Source: an uncultured Mollicutes bacterium (lineage in GTDB: Bacteria > Bacillota_I > Bacilli_A > ML615J-28 > CAG-313). From it: 19,602 nt of DNA. Below are positions 1 through 7,948 of this stretch, piece by piece. How positions within the stretch are numbered: the stretch's first letter is position 1; each line of letters begins with the position of its first letter. Below the pieces are notes generated by a model. It searched no databases and was not told the DNA's origin. It saw only the letters and a list, made by a program, of their open reading frames with translations. The stretch is taken from positions 1-19,602 of the forward strand of contig UQBM01000031.1 in assembly GCA_900539265.1 (NCBI GenBank), written 5' to 3'. Position numbers and translations under genes: made by a program.

Positions 1-1
1 A

Positions 2-67
2 TATGAACCTTTTAATAACGAAGAGATTTCGTTGAAAATAAAGGAGATTATTAAAGATGAAAAATAG
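2..67 (+). CDS. 3' end of an upstream gene (partial)
   Basis: An open frame enters from the left edge and ends at TAG 65-67 after a charged tail ending in K-I-K-E-I-I-K-D-E-K. It overlaps the start of the Z1-domain gene (ATG 57) by 11 bases, as expected for translationally coupled operon neighbours. Z1-domain genes usually lie in restriction-like operons behind a MutL/MORC-type ATPase or a methylase gene, so this could be the tail of such a gene. Only 21 residues are visible, so the identity cannot be judged. Confidence 0.4.
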   Translation, partial: YEPFNNEEISLKIKEIIKDEK

Positions 68-880
68 AAATGAAATATTAGATATTTATTTGCAACAATT
101 TGCTTCATATAAAAGTGTTCAATTATTAATAAATCCTAGTTTTGTGTTGAAAGATAGTAACATTTTAGAATCTCTTGAGCAAACAAGAGAGCATTTTATA
201 CAAATAATTCCTGAAATTGAATTGCAAGAAAATGAGAAGATAGAACTAATCAATAAGATTAAATCTTTATATTCTATTTTTCAGGAAGAAGGATATGTTA
301 TCCTTGGAGATTATGATCATGATTACGAGTGGTACAATAAGTTACTAAATACTGAAGGGTTTGATGAGTATTATTGGAATAGATATAAGAACTACCTACT
401 AAATGCTAAGCATTTTTCTCCTACAATTGTTGATGTTTTAGAGAACAAGACATTAAGAAGTATTATGTCTTATTTGGGTAATCCATTAGAAGAGGATACA
501 ACATTTTCCATACGTGGATTAGTTGTTGGCGATGTACAATCAGGAAAAACATCGAATTATTTAGGATTGTTATCAAAAGCTGCGGATGCTGGTTATAAAG
601 TCATTTTTATTTTAACAGGAACAATTGAGAGTTTAAGAAAACAAACACAAATTAGAGTAGAAGAAGGATTTATTGGATATGATTCTGTTAATGGTGTTGA
701 TGTAGGAGTAGGTAGAAGTGTTAAGTTGCCTAAGGCTTTTACAAGTAGAGCTAAAGATTTTACATCTGGTGACAATCAAAATACTACATATAAAATAAGT
801 GATTATTCTTCGGAGCCAATGATTTTTGTTATTAAGAAGAATGTGCCTGTTTTAAAGAAACTTTATTCTTCTTTAAAACT
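57..880 (+). pseudogene. Z1-domain defence ATPase, 3'-truncated at an Rhs junction
   Basis: The start at ATG 57 is supported by AAGGAG at 41-46. About 270 native residues remain. The Walker A loop G-D-V-Q-S-G-K-T lies at residues 158-165, inside the segment R-G-L-V-V-G-D-V-Q-S-G-K-T-S-N-Y that is characteristic of Z1-domain proteins. It is followed by A-A-D-A-G-Y-K and L-R-K-Q-T-Q, also Z1-typical. Z1 proteins are superfamily-2-like ATPases found with MutL/MORC-like ATPases and PD-(D/E)XK nucleases in restriction-type defence loci, and they are usually several times longer. From about position 878 the DNA is Rhs core sequence in another frame, so the open frame runs on to TAA 933-935 with about 17 foreign residues. 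The helicase-like and C-terminal parts are absent and the product is very probably inactive. Confidence 0.8.
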
Positions 881-1624
881 CAGCTTTTCTATTGCAACTC
901 TAGATATTATTCACCTGAACTTTGCAGGTTCATAAGTCCAGATAGTATTGAATATTTAGACCCTGAATCAGTTAATGGATTGAATCTATATTGCTACTGT
1001 ATGAATAATCCGATTATGTTTGCTGATCCTAGTGGGCACTTTGTTATTACATCAACTATGATATGGGCTGCGATTGGAATTGGAGCGGCCATAGGAGCAA
1101 CTATTGGCTTAGGTGCAACTGTTGCTAAAGACCTAGAAAATGGAAAACTATTTGATGGTGATGTAACTTTATTGTCATATATAGTAAATACTTTAGGTGG
1201 AGGAATAGCGGGAGCTGGCATTGGTTTATGCTCAGTGCTTGGCGCTGGTTTGGGTGTAGCATTATCAACAGGTACAGCTTTGAGTATTGGAGGAACAGCA
1301 ATTTCAGGAGGTACTGCTTTAGCTATGGGTGTAGGTGTAGCATTTGTAACTGGTGGATTAGGTTATGCAGTTAGAACAGGAATTAGTGATCAAGAAGAAT
1401 TTGAATGGGCAGACATGTTTATTGAAGCGGGTTCTAATGCAATTAGTGGTATGCTAACATTTACAGGAGCAATGGTTGGTGGAATTATGGGAGTTAAAGT
1501 TCCAGGAGCTAAATTTTCATTTAAAAACTTTGCGTTGTATCATCTTGGTGCAGCATACTTTGGAGTTTATCCAATAAAGATTATTCTTGCTTATATTAAA
1601 CAAAAACTTAAGGAGAGATATTAA
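878..1624 (+). pseudogene. Orphan Rhs C-terminal tip 1 (core end plus glycine-rich membrane toxin end)
   Basis: The frame is open from 836 but recognisable Rhs sequence starts with T-Q-L-F-Y-C-N-S-R-Y-Y-S-P-E-L at 878. It continues through I-S-P-D-S-I-E-Y-L and N-G-L-N-L-Y-C-Y-C to the D-P-S-G-H that ends the conserved core near 1040. No convincing start exists; TTG 980 lies inside the core. This is a silent or orphan tip that lost the thousands of bases coding for the YD-repeat shell. The variable end (about 195 residues) has several glycine/alanine-rich hydrophobic stretches and a basic tail ending K-Q-K-L-K-E-R-Y. No nuclease or protease motif is visible, so a membrane-active or simply unknown toxin is possible. 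The stop TAA overlaps the ATG of the next gene, a layout typical of toxin-immunity pairs. Confidence 0.8.
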
Positions 1625-2103
1625 TGTATTATCTTGAACAAAAACAATTTAAACCAGCAATGATTTTGTTTGGAATACCATTTATTCCATGTATTATTGG
1701 ATTAGTTATTGCCAATATATTGCTAAATAAAATTGAATTACTGGTTATATTATCGATAATTATTGGAGTCTATTTAATAATAGTTATTATTTTATGGAAA
1801 CTTTCTAAAAGGAAAAACCATTATCTTTTACTTAAAGACCATGAGATAGAATTAGAATTTTATGATTCCTTTAACGGTAAAATTAAATTAGAAGTTCAAT
1901 TTGAAGAAATAGTTAGATTTGAATATTATAGAATAAATTCAATTAAAGGTTGGTTAATGCTGTTTTCGTATATTTTTCCTAAATGTGTATATTTAACATA
2001 TAATGTAAATGGAGAAGAACAAACAAAGTTTATTGGATATTTAGATATTAGAGATATAAAAGAGATATCAAAAAAAACAAATAGTGAATTAAAAATTTAT
2101 TAA
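1624..2103 (+). CDS. Candidate immunity protein for tip 1 (two-helix membrane protein)
   Basis: The 159-residue product has two hydrophobic helices at about residues 13-33 and 38-60. A basic K-L-S-K-R-K-N linker follows, then a beta-rich soluble domain of about 95 residues that resembles small bacterial PH-like (YcxB/PH-type) domains in pattern. ATG 1624 shares a base with the toxin stop codon (TAATG), and GGAG lies about 10 bases upstream at 1611-1614. Placement directly behind an Rhs tip suggests it neutralises that toxin at the membrane. The family was not recognised from sequence alone, so the immunity role rests on position. Confidence 0.65.
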   Translation: MYYLEQKQFKPAMILFGIPFIPCIIGLVIANILLNKIELLVILSIIIGVYLIIVIILWKLSKRKNHYLLLKDHEIELEFYDSFNGKIKLEVQFEEIVRFEYYRINSIKGWLMLFSYIFPKCVYLTYNVNGEEQTKFIGYLDIRDIKEISKKTNSELKIY

Positions 2104-2128
2104 TATAATTTAATTAACACAAACTTGC

Positions 2129-2169
2129 AAGAGTGTGATTGTCTTAACAGATAGTTGCACTCTTTTTTT
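2129..2169 (+). terminator. Rho-independent terminator after immunity gene 1
   Basis: AAGAGTG (from 2129) pairs with CACTCTT (from 2158), followed by a run of seven T. It closes the tip 1/immunity 1 transcript. Confidence 0.75.
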
Positions 2170-2204
2170 CGTTTAAAATAAAATTTTTAACTTTTTAAAG
2201 TAAC

Positions 2205-2470
2205 CACCCCATCAAAACGTTGTTGAAATCTCCAGTACTATTAGAGGGACAAATAAATATTTAAAGAAAATTTCAGGAATACCCCCTCAAATGGACTTTG
2301 AAATCTCCTGTAATAGTAGAAGCGGTTAAATTATTTTTTTATTTATTTTTAACTAAAGGGCCCTCAATGATAGCTAAAAATTCCCATTACTATTAGAAGT
2401 GTATAAATTATTTTTCAAAAAAGGTGGTAATTTAGGAGTTCAAATGTCCGTAACTATTGAAGAGAATAGT
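2205..2470 (+). repeat. Array of four diverged ~75-nt non-coding repeats, copy 1
   Basis: A core similar to ATxTCC-GTACTATTxxAxxGG recurs at about 2228, 2303, 2380 and 2444 (periods 75, 77 and 64). Each core is preceded by a CCCC/CCCTC-AA block and a T/A-rich spacer. Some units can pair the C-rich block with the G-rich end of the core. No open reading frame fits. The same repeats occur in round 2 (from 5611). They lie between the toxin/immunity terminator and the recombinase leader. Function unknown. Confidence 0.6.
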
Positions 2471-2487
2471 TATTCAACTAAAGAAAC

Positions 2488-2522
2488 TGGAGGTGTAAAT
2501 GGTGGTAATAGAAATTAGATAA
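2488..2522 (+). other. Ribosome site with seven-codon leader ORF, copy 1
   Basis: GGAGGTG at 2489-2495 is followed by ATG 2499 and a seven-codon frame (M-V-V-I-E-I-R) ending TAA 2520-2522. Round 2 has the equivalent at 5840-5871 (M-V-I-N-I-D). It may be a leader peptide, or the remains of a longer gene whose body was lost. Confidence 0.35.
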
Positions 2523-2550
2523 AGGTATTAAAACATAACTTTTTTGTAAA

Positions 2551-2612
2551 CAGGATAAGGCGTGCATCACTTGTCTCACGCCTAGGTGTTGTAACTGGGA
2601 TACCCAGCTTAC
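2551..2612 (+). ncRNA. Conserved two-hairpin structure upstream of recombinase 1
   Basis: GGCGTG (2559-2564) pairs with CACGCC (2577-2582). Shortly after, CTGGG (2595-2599) and CCCAG (2603-2607) form a hairpin with an ATA loop. Round 2 keeps both elements with different bases (AGCG/CGCT, and CTGGG with CCTAG through a G-U pair), which favours a folded RNA. A recombinase-binding DNA site is the main alternative. There is no U-run, so it is not a simple terminator. Confidence 0.45.
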
Positions 2613-2650
2613 AAAAAATATACACAAATAGATGGATGTAAAATAAACTT

Positions 2651-2656
2651 GTGGTA
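2651..2656 (+). promoter_or_regulatory. Degenerate -10 box of recombinase 1
   Basis: The context TTGTGGTATCAT parallels TTGTATGGTATAAT (round 2, 6223-6228) and TTTGGTATAAT (round 3, 10430-10435) at a similar distance before the recombinase start. In this copy the box has lost the consensus A. Confidence 0.35.
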
Positions 2657-2695
2657 TCATCATGATGCAAGTTTGTGTTGGAATTGGAGGTTAAT

Positions 2696-4265
2696 TTGAA
2701 AGAAAATAAAATTTACACCCAGCTTTATATTGTAGACTATCTTTAGATGATGGAAGTATAGGAGAATCAGGAAGTATTCAAACACAAAAGATTATTTTAG
2801 AAGAATATGCTAAAATACATGGTTTTAAGATTTATGATGTTTATGTAGATGATGGATATTCGGGTCTTAACTTTAATAGACCAGGATTTCAAAGAATGAT
2901 TCAAGATATTCAAAGTGGTAAGATTAATTTAGTTATTACTAAAGACTTATCAAGACTTGGAAGAAATTATATTGAAACTGGTTATTATACAGAACATTAT
3001 TTTAAAGATGTAGGAGTTAGATATATTGCTATTAATGATGGTATAGATACCATTAATGATAACAATGATATCGCACCATTTAAAAACATCTTAAATGATA
3101 TGTATTCAAAAGACTTATCAAGAAAAGTAAAAGCGGCTAAAAGAAGTAGAAATCAAAAAGGATTATATACTGCAGCTCAAGTACCTTATGGGTATAAAAA
3201 AGATCCTGAGAATAATAATCATCTAATCGTGGATGAAGAAATAAGACCTATTTTATCTTTAGATTAGCATTAGAAGGTCATGGTTGCCCTAAAATTGCAT
3301 CTATTTTAACTGAAAGAGGAATTTATACTCCAGGTTATTATAAACGAATGAAAGGCGATATTAGGTTTGCTAGATTTAAAAATCAAGGTTGGACTTATGT
3401 AACAGTAAGAAAGATACTTGGAGATGTCGTATATCTAGGACACATTGAATCTAATAAATATGAAGTAATTAACTATAAAACAAAGAAATGTGTACCTGTT
3501 CCTAAAGAAAGACATCTAATAGTTAAGAATACTCATGAAGCAATCATATCTCAAAGTGATTTTGATGCAGTGCAATCTATGATAGCATCTCGAACTCATC
3601 CTTGGGTACATAATCATGAAAACTTATTTAAAGGAATTATTTATTGTGCTCATTGTGGTAATAGAATGGCTTTAGTTTATCAAAAAAGAAAATATGGTAC
3701 AGTAAGTCATACATATAAATGTACAACTTATATGAGAAACAAAGATTACTGTCCTAGACCTAATACTTTACTTCATAGACAAATTAAATCAATTGTAGAA
3801 CAAGAACTAAGAGATTTAACTAAAAATATTAATAGAGAAGAGTTCTTAACTAAACTATTAGAAAGAAAAAAGAAAGAATCATCTAATGTTGACATTGAAT
3901 CTAAAATAAGTAAGTTAGAAACTAGAAAAGATAAACTATATCAACTTACTAAGAAAGTATATGATGATGCTTTAAATGAAATAATTGATAGTGAAACTTC
4001 ATCTAAAATGATTAAAGAATATCAAGAAGAACAAAAGAAAATAACAAGTGAAATAGAAACACTTAAGAATCTTAAACAAGAAGAAGAGTCTACAATAGAA
4101 AATTACAAATTATTAAAAGAAAAAGTAAATGAATTTTTAGAGTTTAAAGAAGTTAATTCTCTAATAGTTCATTCGTTAATATCTAGGATAGAAGTTGGAT
4201 ATAGAGATAATCCAAGAACTATCAAAATATATTACAAGTTCATCGATGATTCTATATCAAATTAA
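2696..4265 (+). pseudogene. TnpX/TndX-like large serine recombinase 1, two frameshifts
   Basis: The decayed start is TTG 2696 (ATG in the sister copy) behind GGAGG 2686-2690. A one-base loss near 2720 shifts into the frame that holds the resolvase domain, with Y-C-R-L-S-L-D-D-G (catalytic Ser), D-D-G-Y-S-G and K-D-L-S-R-L-G-R. A second one-base loss near 3255 creates stops at 3265-3267. The last frame (to TAA 4265) holds the recombinase domain, a zinc ribbon (C-A-H-C and later Cys residues), a coiled-coil of about 80 residues and a DUF4368-like end. Restored, it would be about 520 residues, the usual size for Tn4451/Tn5397-type recombinases. Such enzymes cut and rejoin DNA through a 5'-phosphoserine link and move elements through a circular form. 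This copy is inactive as read unless the shifts are sequencing errors. Confidence 0.9.
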
Positions 4266-4275
4266 TATGGATTTA

Positions 4276-4294
4276 AGGCGACTTGTGATATAAT
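4276..4294 (+). promoter_or_regulatory. Promoter-like TTGTGATATAAT between recombinase 1 and tip 2
   Basis: A perfect TATAAT (4289-4294) sits in a TTGTG-TATAAT context like the recombinase promoters of this island. A good -35 box is not seen. It could drive the orphan Rhs tip, which has no start codon. Confidence 0.3.
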
Positions 4295-4334
4295 ATTAGG
4301 TGTAATAGTAAAGAGAAGATTGGAGTTGCAATAG

Positions 4335-5072
4335 GATAGTCCAGTCGAAACTCAGCTTTATTGGGTATCCTCACGTTACTATTCGCCTAAACTTTGTCGT
4401 TGGATTTCGCCAGATAGCATCGATTATTTAGATCCTCAAAGTATTAATGGATTAAATCTATATGCGTACTGCAACAATGATCCCGTTAATAAGTACGATC
4501 CTACAGGACATTTTCCATGGCTAATTCTAGCAGCTGTATTGTTATTTACTCCAGTTGGTGGAACTGTCGCTCAAGTAGCAACTTCAGTAGTTAGTTATGC
4601 TGGAATGGCAGTTGCTTCAATATTTGATGAAGATATAAGAAACGATATGAACGCAATTGGATGGAATCCATTTAATACAGACGAATCCGCCACTTTAAAT
4701 TCTAGCAAAGTTTCATTTTATAAAGGAGTTCCGGTATTTAGAACTGCAGCTGGTGGTCGTTCAGGATCGTTTGGAGCAATCTTTTTGACTAAAGGTAGTG
4801 GTGTAGATACACTACGTCACGAGAGAGGTCATAACTGGCAATTAATGATGATGGGTATTGCTAATTATGGACTTATGATCGGATTACCATCATGGCTTGA
4901 ATGGAGTAATAGACCATATTATGAAAGACCATGGGAAATTACTGCAGATGTATTTGGTGGTGTTACTGGCAGAACTCATTCGCAAGCAAATATTAATAGA
5001 GGATATTGGTATTTAGGTATTTCATCATTATTTGGACCTTTAGGTTATTTCTTCTTGTTCGGAGAATATTAA
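4335..5072 (+). pseudogene. Orphan Rhs tip 2 with HExxH/ExxxD metallopeptidase toxin domain
   Basis: The frame is open from GAT 4335 (TAG just before) and becomes recognisable Rhs at E-T-Q-L-Y-W-V-S-S-R-Y-Y-S-P (4347 on). It runs through W-I-S-P-D-S-I-D-Y-L, N-G-L-N-L-Y-A-Y-C and D-P-T-G-H (to about 4511). The start and repeat shell are missing. The toxin part carries H-E-R-G-H at 4818-4832 and, 34 residues later, E-I-T-A-D at 4935-4949. This is the HExxH...ExxxD signature of gluzincin zinc peptidases, with two His and a Glu as zinc ligands and a catalytic Glu. It aligns with tip 3 over the whole toxin part (N-P-F-N, S-F-Y-K-G, P-W-E-x-T-A-D, F-G-G-V, and a hydrophobic end G-Y/F-F). Metallopeptidase tips are known in polymorphic toxins; the substrate is unknown. 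A lipoprotein gene follows 19 bases later. The reading frame itself is intact. Confidence 0.8.
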
Positions 5073-5091
5073 AATTGGAGGAATTAATTAA

Positions 5092-5502
5092 ATGAAAAAA
5101 TTTGCAATTATATTTACTTTATTAATTTTATTTTTGTCAGGATGTAATATATCAAATCAAAATTTGGCTAAAAAGATGATTGAAAAATATTCTGATATTC
5201 AAAACTATGTAACTTTGACTGGTGAAGTAATAGAAATCAATGAAAATAATGTAATAATTAAATGTGAAGAATTAAATGATTACATTAGTTACGAAGATGA
5301 ACTTTGTGATTACTATATCCACTCTGACCAGTTTATAGAATTACAAGTTGGAGAAGAAATACAATTTACAACGGTTCCTTTCCATTTTTATAACGGACAC
5401 AAATTACCAATAGTAGAATTAAAAATAGATGAAAATACTTTATTATCGTTTGAAGAAGGCAAAGAGAATTTGATTAATTGGGTGAATACAAATTTTAAAT
5501 AA
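5092..5502 (+). CDS. Lipoprotein, candidate immunity protein for metallopeptidase tip 2
   Basis: The 136-residue product has a classic lipoprotein signal (M-K-K, a hydrophobic stretch, then the lipobox L-S-G-C with Cys18). The mature part is an acidic beta-rich domain of about 115 residues including N-Y-V-T-L-T-G-E-V-I-E-I. The ribosome site TTGGAGG at 5075-5081 precedes ATG 5092, and the gene follows the toxin stop by 19 bases, so the two are probably co-transcribed. A lipid anchor would place it on the outer face of the membrane, where it could intercept a protease delivered by a neighbouring cell. Its sequence is unrelated to the lipoprotein behind tip 3. The immunity role is inferred from position. 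Confidence 0.7.
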   Translation: MKKFAIIFTLLILFLSGCNISNQNLAKKMIEKYSDIQNYVTLTGEVIEINENNVIIKCEELNDYISYEDELCDYYIHSDQFIELQVGEEIQFTTVPFHFYNGHKLPIVELKIDENTLLSFEEGKENLINWVNTNFK

Positions 5503-5547
5503 ATTTAAATAAAATAAATAGCAAATTACTTTCACAAGCAAAACTAG

Positions 5548-5580
5548 GTGGGTTTACCTTTTGGTAGACTCACTTTTTTT
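5548..5580 (+). terminator. Rho-independent terminator after immunity gene 2
   Basis: GTGGGTTTACC (5548-5558) pairs with GGTAGACTCAC (5563-5573) through a TTTT loop with two G-U pairs, followed by seven T. Confidence 0.9.
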
Positions 5581-5610
5581 AAATTTTTTCAAAAAAATTT
5601 TTTATTAATG

Positions 5611-5810
5611 AACCCCGCATTTGATACTTTTGATGTCCGTTACTATTGAAGAGATATAAAATAATAAAAAAGTTTTACTTGGGACCCCGACACTTTAGTC
5701 TCTAAATGTCCGTTACTATTGAAGGGATATTTTTCAAAAATAATAAAAAGTTTTAGGAATGACCCTCTCAAAACACTGTGTAAATGTCCAGTACTATTGA
5801 GAGGATGTGT
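5611..5810 (+). repeat. Array of three ~75-nt non-coding repeats, copy 2
   Basis: The core ATGTCCGTTACTATTGAAG is exact at 5633 and 5706, and varied at 5784 (ATGTCCAGTACTATTGAGAG); periods are 73 and 78. The third unit can fold CCTCTCAA (before the core) on TTGAGAGG (at its end). The units are less diverged than the round 1 array and have no coding potential. The remaining sequence up to the leader ORF at 5851 is A/T-rich with no gene. Confidence 0.7.
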
Positions 5811-5837
5811 TTGTATATCTCTTCAAATAACAAGTAA

Positions 5838-5871
5838 TGGAGGTGAAAATATGGTAATTAATATTGATTAA
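5838..5871 (+). other. Ribosome site with six-codon leader ORF, copy 2
   Basis: GGAGGTG at 5839-5845 precedes ATG 5851 and M-V-I-N-I-D, with stop TAA 5869-5871. Sequence after the stop in frame still resembles coding (N-Y-E-I-I). Round 3 has GAGGAGG followed by a frame reading V-I-D-Y-E-V-I. A short lost gene is as likely as a true leader peptide. Confidence 0.35.
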
Positions 5872-5896
5872 AACTATGAAATTATATAATTTTCGG

Positions 5897-5974
5897 AAAC
5901 TGGATAAAGCGTGCTTCACTCTGCATCACTTAGTGATTTTCGCTATTGTTTAGTAACTGGGATACCTAGCTTAC
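5897..5974 (+). ncRNA. Conserved two-hairpin structure upstream of recombinase 2
   Basis: AGCG (5908-5911) pairs with CGCT (5941-5944) around an inner ATCAC/GTGAT hairpin (5925-5937). Downstream, CTGGG (5957-5961) and CCTAG (5965-5969) form the ATA-loop hairpin. The flanks AACTGGATAA and GTAACTGGGATACC match round 1, whereas the stem bases differ in a pairing-compatible way. Confidence 0.45.
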
Positions 5975-6008
5975 ATTTATTAAAAATAAAAAAGAGGAGG
6001 ACAAAATT

Positions 6009-6209
6009 ATAGAGAAGAAAAACAAATTAAATATTCAAAGAGTTAAAATGACATCAATAATTGATGATAAGAACAAAACAATTTATGTAATTAAAGAATC
6101 TGTTGGAGGAGAAAATAAAGTTTCTAACATTATTGAAAAACTAATTTTAAAAGATATTAAAAATAATTTAACAAGTAAAGAAGAGGTTAACCATTATGAT
6201 GGTAATTAA
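6009..6209 (+). pseudogene. TnpW-like small transposon protein with mutated start (ATA)
   Basis: A 66-codon frame starts at ATA 6009, nine bases after a strong GAGGAGG (5993-5999), and ends TAA 6207-6209. It holds no stop. The codon at the position expected for ATG is ATA, so the start is probably mutated; internal ATG 6048 would give 53 residues. The layout of a beta-strand pair (K-T-I-Y-V-I-K) followed by a helix (N-I-I-E-K-L-I-L-K-D-I) resembles the small TnpW-type proteins encoded beside TnpX recombinases in Tn4451-like elements. The match is by eye only. Round 1 has lost the equivalent. Confidence 0.45.
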
Positions 6210-6222
6210 ATTAGTTGTATGG

Positions 6223-6228
6223 TATAAT
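6223..6228 (+). promoter_or_regulatory. -10 box of recombinase 2
   Basis: A perfect TATAAT lies in the context TTGTATGG-TATAAT, about 50 bases before the recombinase ATG. The -35 region is weak. The spacing parallels rounds 1 and 3. Confidence 0.45.
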
Positions 6229-6278
6229 ATACTTGCTTGTGAAAGGTTATTTGCTTTAATAAAAAGGAGTATCCAAAT

Positions 6279-7927
6279 ATGAAGCAAAATAAACTTTACA
6301 ACACAGCAATTTATTGTCGTCTATCTTTAGACGATGGAAATGAGGGGGTATTCATATTGCAAACTTGTTTGCATTAGTATTAAAATTCAAAAAATGATGT
6401 TAGAAAAATATGCATTAGAACATGGATTTACTATTTATGATTATTATATCGATGATGGTTATAGTGGTCTTAACTTTGAACGTCCAGCATTTAAAAGGTT
6501 AATGCAAGATATTAGTGATGGTAAAATCAATTTAGTATTAACTAAAGATTTATCAAGACTAGGAAGAAATCATATTCAAACAAGTTACTTTATTGAAATA
6601 TTCTTTCCAGATAATGATATTAGATATATCGCAGTTAATGATAATGTTGATACACTTTATGATAATAATAAAGTGAACTGGTTCACTTTCACCATTTAAA
6701 AATATCTTAAATGATATGTATGCAAAAGACACTTCAAGAAAAGTAAAGACTGCTAAAAGATTATTAATGCAAAAAGGTATGTTTATGGCAGCTCAACCTC
6801 CATATGGATATAAAAAAGATCCTAATGATAAAAATCATTTAGTAATAGATGAAGAGGCTGCGGAAGTAGTTAGACTAATCTTTGACTTAGCGTTAAGTAA
6901 TATCGGTGTAGTTAAGATTACTAGAGAATTAAATAAAAGAGGTATTATGCCTCCAAGTATTTATAAAGCAAGTATTGGTGATTTAAGATTTACTAAGTTA
7001 ACTGAAACAAGAAGACAAATGTTTAAGAACTATGACATTGAATCTTGGAACACAGTAACTGTAGGAGCAATCATAAGAGATATGGTCTATGTTGGTGATA
7101 TGGAAAATCATAAATATGAAGTGAAAAACTATAAAACCAAGAAATGCACAAAAGTTCCTAAAGAAGAACATATCATAGTAAGAAATACACATGAACCCAT
7201 TATATCTAGAAGTGACTTTGAACATGTTCAAGAATTAATTAGGCATAGACAAAGACCATCTAGACATAATCATCCAAATTTATTTAAAGGAATTCTTAAA
7301 TGTAAGAATTGTGGTAGACCTCTTAATCTTTATTACAATAAAAGAAGAAGTGGTAAGATGGTATGGAGATATAGATGTGTTGGTAATTTTGTAAAGTATG
7401 GATTAGATGATAAACCTAATACAATAGGATATCTTGAAATCTATGATATAGTTAAATCTAAACTAAAGGAACTAATGAAGTCACTTAAACTAAATAGTGA
7501 TGAATTTATAAATAACATCGTTAATAAAGTAGATACTGATGAACACATTAAAGTATTAGTTAGTGAGAAAAATAAAATAGTTACTAGACTTAATACAATC
7601 GACTCAATCATCATTAGATTATATGAAGATTTAGTAGAAGAAAAGCTAAGTGGAAGTAACTATCAAAAGATGTTAGATAAGTATCAAGATGAACAAAAGA
7701 AGTTAAACTCACAACTAATAGAAATTGAAAGTAAACTTACTCAGGAGAATAAGACGGAAGAAAATATTGAAACTTTTAAGCAAATAGCAAGAAAGTATAT
7801 TGACTTTGATGAGTTGACTCCTGAAATCATTAATAATTTAATATCACATATAACAGTAAGTCATGTGAAAGTTATTAATGGTACAAAATTTAGAGAAATT
7901 AAGATTATCTATAAGTTTATAGGTTAA
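6279..7927 (+). pseudogene. TnpX/TndX-like large serine recombinase 2, broken by two palindromic insertions
   Basis: ATG 6279 follows AAAAAGGAG at 6261-6269. The N-terminus reads M-K-Q-N-K-L-Y-N-T-A-I-Y-C-R-L-S-L-D-D-G and contains the catalytic Ser. At about 6350-6380 an extra 19 bases including the palindrome TGCAAAC-TT-GTTTGCA shift the frame (stop 6375-6377). At about 6670-6689 a net 13 extra bases including AAAGTGAAC-TG-GTTCACTTT shift it again (stop 6697-6699). From there an open frame of about 400 codons holds the recombinase domain, zinc ribbon (C-K-N-C), coiled-coil and DUF4368-like end. The fourth zinc-ribbon Cys seen in copy 1 is not evident. The gene is inactive as read, and its lesions differ from those in copies 1 and 3. 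Confidence 0.9.
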
Positions 7928-7948
7928 TTTAGAAAGGAGGTAGCAGTA

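Noticed and set aside
2478..2663. 61-residue leftward ORF
   Set aside because: It lies across the conserved hairpin and leader region, has no homologous frame in round 2 and shows no coding signature.
2205..5810. Repeat arrays as CRISPR
   Set aside because: Units diverge along their whole length, there are no constant repeats with unique spacers, the core is short and no cas gene is nearby.
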